In this document: in pieces, positions 7,126 through 10,316 of the stretch
How positions within the stretch are numbered: the first letter of the stretch is position 1
Layout of the letters: the number at the start of each line of letters is the position of its first letter
NCBI GenBank assembly: GCA_903904765.1
Contig: CAIVEA010000289.1
Coordinates: 1-10,316, forward strand
Source of the DNA: an uncultured Chloroflexota bacterium
GTDB lineage: Bacteria; Chloroflexota; Anaerolineae; Aggregatilineales; Phototrophicaceae
Direction: 5' to 3'
Length of the DNA stretch: 10,316 bases
Made by a program: the position numbers and the translations under genes
Notes under the pieces: model-generated
Told to the model about the DNA's origin: nothing
The model's database searches: none
What the model saw: only the letters and a program-made list of their open reading frames with translations

Positions 7126-8082
7126 ATGAGCTTCATCATCGAAACCAGAGATTTACGCAAGAAGTACGGCAAATTCGATGCGGTGAACGGCCTATCGCTG
7201 GAAGTGCCTGCCGGTTCGATCTACGGTTTTGTGGGGCCGAACGGCGCGGGCAAAACCACCACTATGCGGATGCTGACCACGCTCACGCGGCCTAGCTCTG
7301 GCGAGGCGTGGGTGGCGGGGCATTCGGTGCAGGCCGAACCGCGTGCGGTGCGCCGCGCCATCGGCTATATGCCGGATGAGTTCGGCGTGTATGACGATAT
7401 GCGCGTGTGGGAATATCTGGACTTTTTCGCCGCCTGCTATGACATTCCAGAGTTCAACCGCAAGAAGCTGATTGATGATTTGCTGGAACTGGTTGACCTG
7501 ACTCACCGCCGGGATGATATGGTGGACAAGCTCAGCCGGGGTATGAAGCAGCGCCTTTCGCTGGCGCGGACACTGGCGCATGACCCAGCGGTGCTGATCC
7601 TCGATGAGCCGGCTTCGGGACTCGACCCTCGCGCCCGCGTGGAAATCCGCGAACTGCTGGTGGAACTCGCCAAGATGGGCAAGACCATCTTCTTCTCATC
7701 GCATATCCTTGCGGATGTGAGCGAGATTTGCACGCACATTGGCATCATCGAGGGTGGCAAGATGGTGGCGCAGGGCAGTATGCAGGAGATGCGTGCCCAA
7801 CTGATGCCGCACCGCGAGATCATGGTGACGGTGCGCGACGAGGACTCGGCGCAGAAAGTGGCCGGACTGGTCAGCGGGATTGCGGGTGTGATTCATGCGG
7901 CGGTGATCGAACCGAAGGCTGGACGGTCACGGGTGCGGATTGATTTCACAGGGGATGATGACGGCGTGGCGGCAGTGAATGTCGCCATCAGCGCCGGAGG
8001 GGTGGCGATCTTAGGCTTCACCGAGGAGACGAAAGACCTCGAAGCTATGTTCATGCGCGTGACCAAAGGCATCGTCACCTAG
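7126..8082 (+). CDS. ABC transporter ATP-binding protein, DrrA/NatA/CcmA-like exporter family
   Basis: Cytoplasmic ATPase of 318 residues that should power the permease encoded next. Walker A is GPNGAGKTT at 37-45 (Lys43), the signature is LSRGMKQ at 136-142, Walker B is LILDE at 157-161 with catalytic Glu161, the D-loop is SGLD, and the switch His is His193 in FFSSHIL. At the Q-loop the sequence is GYMPDEFGVYDDM, so Asp84 sits where Gln is usual. I recall a similar GYMPD form in many DrrA-like exporters, so it is a subfamily trait rather than damage. After about residue 225 comes a C-terminal extension of some 90 residues typical of the family, with an alpha/beta pattern. ATG 7126 is supported by AGGAG at 7114-7118, seven bases upstream. 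The substrate cannot be inferred from the ATPase. Confidence 0.96.
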   Translation: MSFIIETRDLRKKYGKFDAVNGLSLEVPAGSIYGFVGPNGAGKTTTMRMLTTLTRPSSGEAWVAGHSVQAEPRAVRRAIGYMPDEFGVYDDMRVWEYLDFFAACYDIPEFNRKKLIDDLLELVDLTHRRDDMVDKLSRGMKQRLSLARTLAHDPAVLILDEPASGLDPRARVEIRELLVELAKMGKTIFFSSHILADVSEICTHIGIIEGGKMVAQGSMQEMRAQLMPHREIMVTVRDEDSAQKVAGLVSGIAGVIHAAVIEPKAGRSRVRIDFTGDDDGVAAVNVAISAGGVAILGFTEETKDLEAMFMRVTKGIVT

Positions 8083-8106
8083 AGTACATCAGATGAGGAT
8101 TGAACG

Positions 8107-9435
8107 ATGAGCGCAGAAGCATCTGTGCCGAATGCGACAGGTATCGAAGAAGCGGTGAGTCCGCGTGAGGCGCGTTTGGAACGCGCTGCGCTCATTTTGC
8201 GCTGGGGGGCGATTGCCAACGGCATCCTGTCCGGGGCGGTGCTGCTACTGGCGATCATCGGCGGAATCGGTCTCGTGCCGGGGCTGTTTAGCGGCTTACG
8301 TCCGCTGCTGTGGGCGCAGGCAGGCGGCGGGGATGATGCGGCGGTGGCAGCGGTCATTCTGCTGGCGCAGGTGAATATGAGCCTACTGCTGGTGATGATG
8401 GTCGGCATACAGGCGCGGGAAACATGGGCGCTGGTGGGTGTGTGGCTGCTGGTAGTGGCGAATGGGGCGGCTTTGGCGCTGATCGGGTTCACCCCCGCGC
8501 TGCTGACCATCGTTTTTGCGCTGTGGGCGGGGCTGACCATCAGCCGTGACCTGCGTGCCTTCCGCATGAATCCGGTCATGCTGAAAGAACTGCGCGGGCG
8601 GATGCGCGGGATGCGGGCGTTCGTGGTGCTGACGGTGTATCTGGGGCTGATGAGTGGCTTCACGGTGCTGCTGTATTTGACGGTGGCTGCCACCAACCGC
8701 ACATTGGGGTCGGCGGCGGGCGAGGTCGGGCGCTTGCTGTTTTCGGGTGTGGTGGGCATCGAACTGATGCTAATCGTGTTCATCGCGCCTGCGTTCACGG
8801 CGGGGGCGATCACAGGCGAACGCGAACGGCTGACGTATGATTTGCTCAAAACCACGTTGCTCCCCAGTCCGTCCTTCGTGATCGGCAAGCTGGAATCGGC
8901 GTTGGGGTATGTGCTGCTGCTGTTGCTGGCGGCCATCCCGCTGCAAAGTATCGCGTTCCTGTTCGGCGGAGTGACCGAAACCGAGTTGCTGCTGTCGTTT
9001 GTGATTTTGACGGTGACGGCAATTGCGCTCGGCGCGGTGGGTATCTTCTTCTCCGCCATCATGGAGCGCACCCTGTCCGCCAGCATTCGCTCGTATATGG
9101 TCACGCTGGCGGCGACTTTCGGCGTGCCGCTGGTGCTGTCGGTCGTGCTGGGCATTCTGTCGTCCGCCATTCGCACCAAACCCGCCGTCCTCGAAGCGGC
9201 ATTCGTCTACCTGAACGACCTGCTGACCAGCTTGAACCCGATTGCAACCGCAATCAATACGCAGCAATTGTTGATTAACCGTCAGGTGATCGGCTTCTGG
9301 ACGGATACGCTGGCGAGTACGGGCGCGACCATCCCCCGCGTTTCGCCTTGGATCACCTTCACCATCATCTATCTGGTGGCGGCGACGGTGCTGGTGGTGT
9401 TTTCGGTACAACGTATGCGTAAGAGTGAGAGCTGA
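8107..9435 (+). CDS. ABC-2 type permease with an N-terminal four-helix membrane module
   Basis: Integral membrane protein of 442 residues, the likely partner of the ATPase ending 24 bases upstream. Residues 1-26 are polar and cytoplasmic. A membrane module with about four hydrophobic segments (about 27-58, 78-102, 106-128, 130-150) precedes the normal start of an ABC-2 permease, which is recognisable at MNPVMLKELRGRMRG from Met154. The core has about six segments. After the second comes ITGERERLTYDLLKTT, the counterpart of the ERERGT-x-E-LL-x-TP coupling region of ABC-2 proteins. A large loop (about 370-410) precedes the last helix, and the C-terminus is basic (QRMRKSES). Start ATG 8107 has GAGG at 8095-8098, eight bases upstream. 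Only one permease gene is seen, so a homodimer is likely. Helix borders are estimated by eye. Confidence 0.92.
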   Translation: MSAEASVPNATGIEEAVSPREARLERAALILRWGAIANGILSGAVLLLAIIGGIGLVPGLFSGLRPLLWAQAGGGDDAAVAAVILLAQVNMSLLLVMMVGIQARETWALVGVWLLVVANGAALALIGFTPALLTIVFALWAGLTISRDLRAFRMNPVMLKELRGRMRGMRAFVVLTVYLGLMSGFTVLLYLTVAATNRTLGSAAGEVGRLLFSGVVGIELMLIVFIAPAFTAGAITGERERLTYDLLKTTLLPSPSFVIGKLESALGYVLLLLLAAIPLQSIAFLFGGVTETELLLSFVILTVTAIALGAVGIFFSAIMERTLSASIRSYMVTLAATFGVPLVLSVVLGILSSAIRTKPAVLEAAFVYLNDLLTSLNPIATAINTQQLLINRQVIGFWTDTLASTGATIPRVSPWITFTIIYLVAATVLVVFSVQRMRKSES

Positions 9436-9440
9436 GGCTG

Positions 9441-10316
9441 ATGGCCGCCCCATCCGTTTACCCTGATTACCCGGAATACCCCGAACGCCATGCCGATTTG
9501 CTCGGCACTGTGCGCCACTGGGATCGGCGGTTACGCTGGCAACAGGTTAGCCTGTGGCTGCCGCGTGCGCTGTTACCCGGTCTGGTGCTGGGTATCGCGC
9601 TGGCGCTGATTGCCCGCACCCGTCCGCTGCTGCTGCCCCCGCAAATCGCGGTTCTGGCGGCACTTGGCGCGGTCGTGGGTGCGGTGCTGATGCTGCTGGC
9701 GGTGTGGCTGTGGCCGAGGGCGGTTTTGCAGGCCGCCCGCCGCTTTGATCTGTTATTCGGGCTGAACGAACGGGTGTCAACCGCGCTGGAACTGCTAGAC
9801 GGACGCATCCGGGGGGATGCGGGGCTGCTGCAATTACAGGTAGAGGACGCTTGGGTGCGGGCGCGGGCGGTTCAGCCTTCCAGCCACTTGCCGCTGATCT
9901 GGCGCTGGCGCGAATGGGCGGGCGTGGCGCTGGCGGGTGTGGCGCTGGCGGTGCTGCTGCTGTTGCCGAATCCGCAGGCGGAGGCCATCTCCGACAATAC
10001 GGTGGAGCAGGCGGCGTTGCAGGCCGCGCAGGAAGAACTGAAGGAGATCACCGCCGAGGTTGCTGCCGACCCCACCTTGACCGAGGAAGAACGCGAACAG
10101 CTTTTGCAGGCGCTTCAGGACAGCTTAGATCGGTTGCAGCAACCGGACGTGACCACCGAAGAAGCCTTCGCCACGCTTTCGGAGGCGAAAACCGCGCTGC
10201 AACAACAGGCGGACGCGCTGGAACAACAGCGCAACGCACAACAGGCCGCGCTGGAGGCCGCCGCGCAAGCGTTGCAGGAAATGAACACGAATGATGTGAC
10301 GCAATCCGCTGACCAG
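9441..10316 (+). CDS. Membrane protein with long Gln/Glu-rich helical region, DUF4175-like topology (3'-truncated by window edge)
   Basis: An open frame of 292 codons runs from ATG 9441 to the window edge without a stop. It begins five bases after the permease stop, which implies translational coupling; the ribosome site is weak (GAGG at 9434-9437, very close, or GAGAG at 9426-9430). The protein starts with MAAPSVYPDYPEYPERH, then has two membrane segments (about 37-62 and 70-92) and a soluble stretch containing AARRFDLLFGLNERVSTAL, a conserved-looking signature. A third membrane segment lies at about 157-176. From about 185 on the sequence is rich in Ala, Gln, Glu and Leu and likely forms long helices or a coiled coil (QEELKEITAEVAADP, EEEREQLLQALQDSL). 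This layout resembles DUF4175-type proteins, but the family call is tentative and no function is known. It belongs to the operon by spacing. Confidence 0.85.
   Translation, partial: MAAPSVYPDYPEYPERHADLLGTVRHWDRRLRWQQVSLWLPRALLPGLVLGIALALIARTRPLLLPPQIAVLAALGAVVGAVLMLLAVWLWPRAVLQAARRFDLLFGLNERVSTALELLDGRIRGDAGLLQLQVEDAWVRARAVQPSSHLPLIWRWREWAGVALAGVALAVLLLLPNPQAEAISDNTVEQAALQAAQEELKEITAEVAADPTLTEEEREQLLQALQDSLDRLQQPDVTTEEAFATLSEAKTALQQQADALEQQRNAQQAALEAAAQALQEMNTNDVTQSADQ

Noticed and set aside
8079..9179. 366-codon open frame on the - strand
   Set aside because: It lies antisense to the ABC-2 permease, is dominated by Ser/Thr/Ala/Pro, has no recognisable motif, and is explained by codon bias of the permease gene.
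8770..9453. 227-codon open frame on the - strand rich in Arg, Gln and His
   Set aside because: Low-complexity composition typical of the complement of a Leu/Val/Ala-rich membrane gene; no ribosome site or domain.
9851..10294. 147-codon + strand frame rich in Gly/Ala/Arg
   Set aside because: It overlaps the membrane protein frame that starts at 9441, which has membrane helices, a coupled start and a natural composition; the Gly/Ala frame is the +1 shadow.

Overview
The window is about 10.3 kb of moderately GC-rich, densely coding bacterial DNA. Every gene I can support lies on the + strand. The gene families (a GAF/PAS-rich fused sensor-regulator, a secreted protein with two LamG-like domains, and a DrrA/NatA-type ABC exporter cluster with large unassigned membrane proteins) suggest an environmental Chloroflexota bacterium, perhaps Anaerolineae-like. 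That is an impression from the proteins; there is no rRNA or marker gene to confirm it.

Region 1 (1-2993) is the 3' part of one very large signalling gene that enters from the left edge. It encodes the tail of a receiver-like domain, two GAF domains, a PAS domain, a histidine-kinase core, a second receiver and a C-terminal OmpR/KdpE-type winged helix. The kinase ATP-binding boxes and the winged helix look intact. However, the phosphoacceptor His of the H-box is Glu, and the second receiver keeps only its phosphoacceptor Asp: the acidic pair, the Thr/Ser and the Lys are all replaced. This is the most unusual item in the window.

Region 2 (2994-4499) is a self-contained unit: an intergenic promoter with a perfect TATAAT box and several small repeats, one secreted two-domain gene (3099-4385), and a rho-independent terminator (4448-4499).

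Region 3 (4500-10316) is a probable operon of four genes separated by 48, 24 and 5 bases. In order they are a membrane-anchored extracytoplasmic protein with a glutamine-amidotransferase-like fold (4591-7077), an ABC ATPase (7126-8082), an ABC-2 permease with an extra N-terminal membrane module (8107-9435), and a membrane protein with a long Gln/Glu/Ala-rich helical region that runs off the right edge (9441-10316). The likely theme is an ABC export or envelope-remodelling system with accessory surface-facing proteins. The substrate cannot be read from the sequence.

There is no tRNA, rRNA, CRISPR array, insertion sequence or clear sign of recent transfer. No gene-free stretch exceeds about 205 bases.
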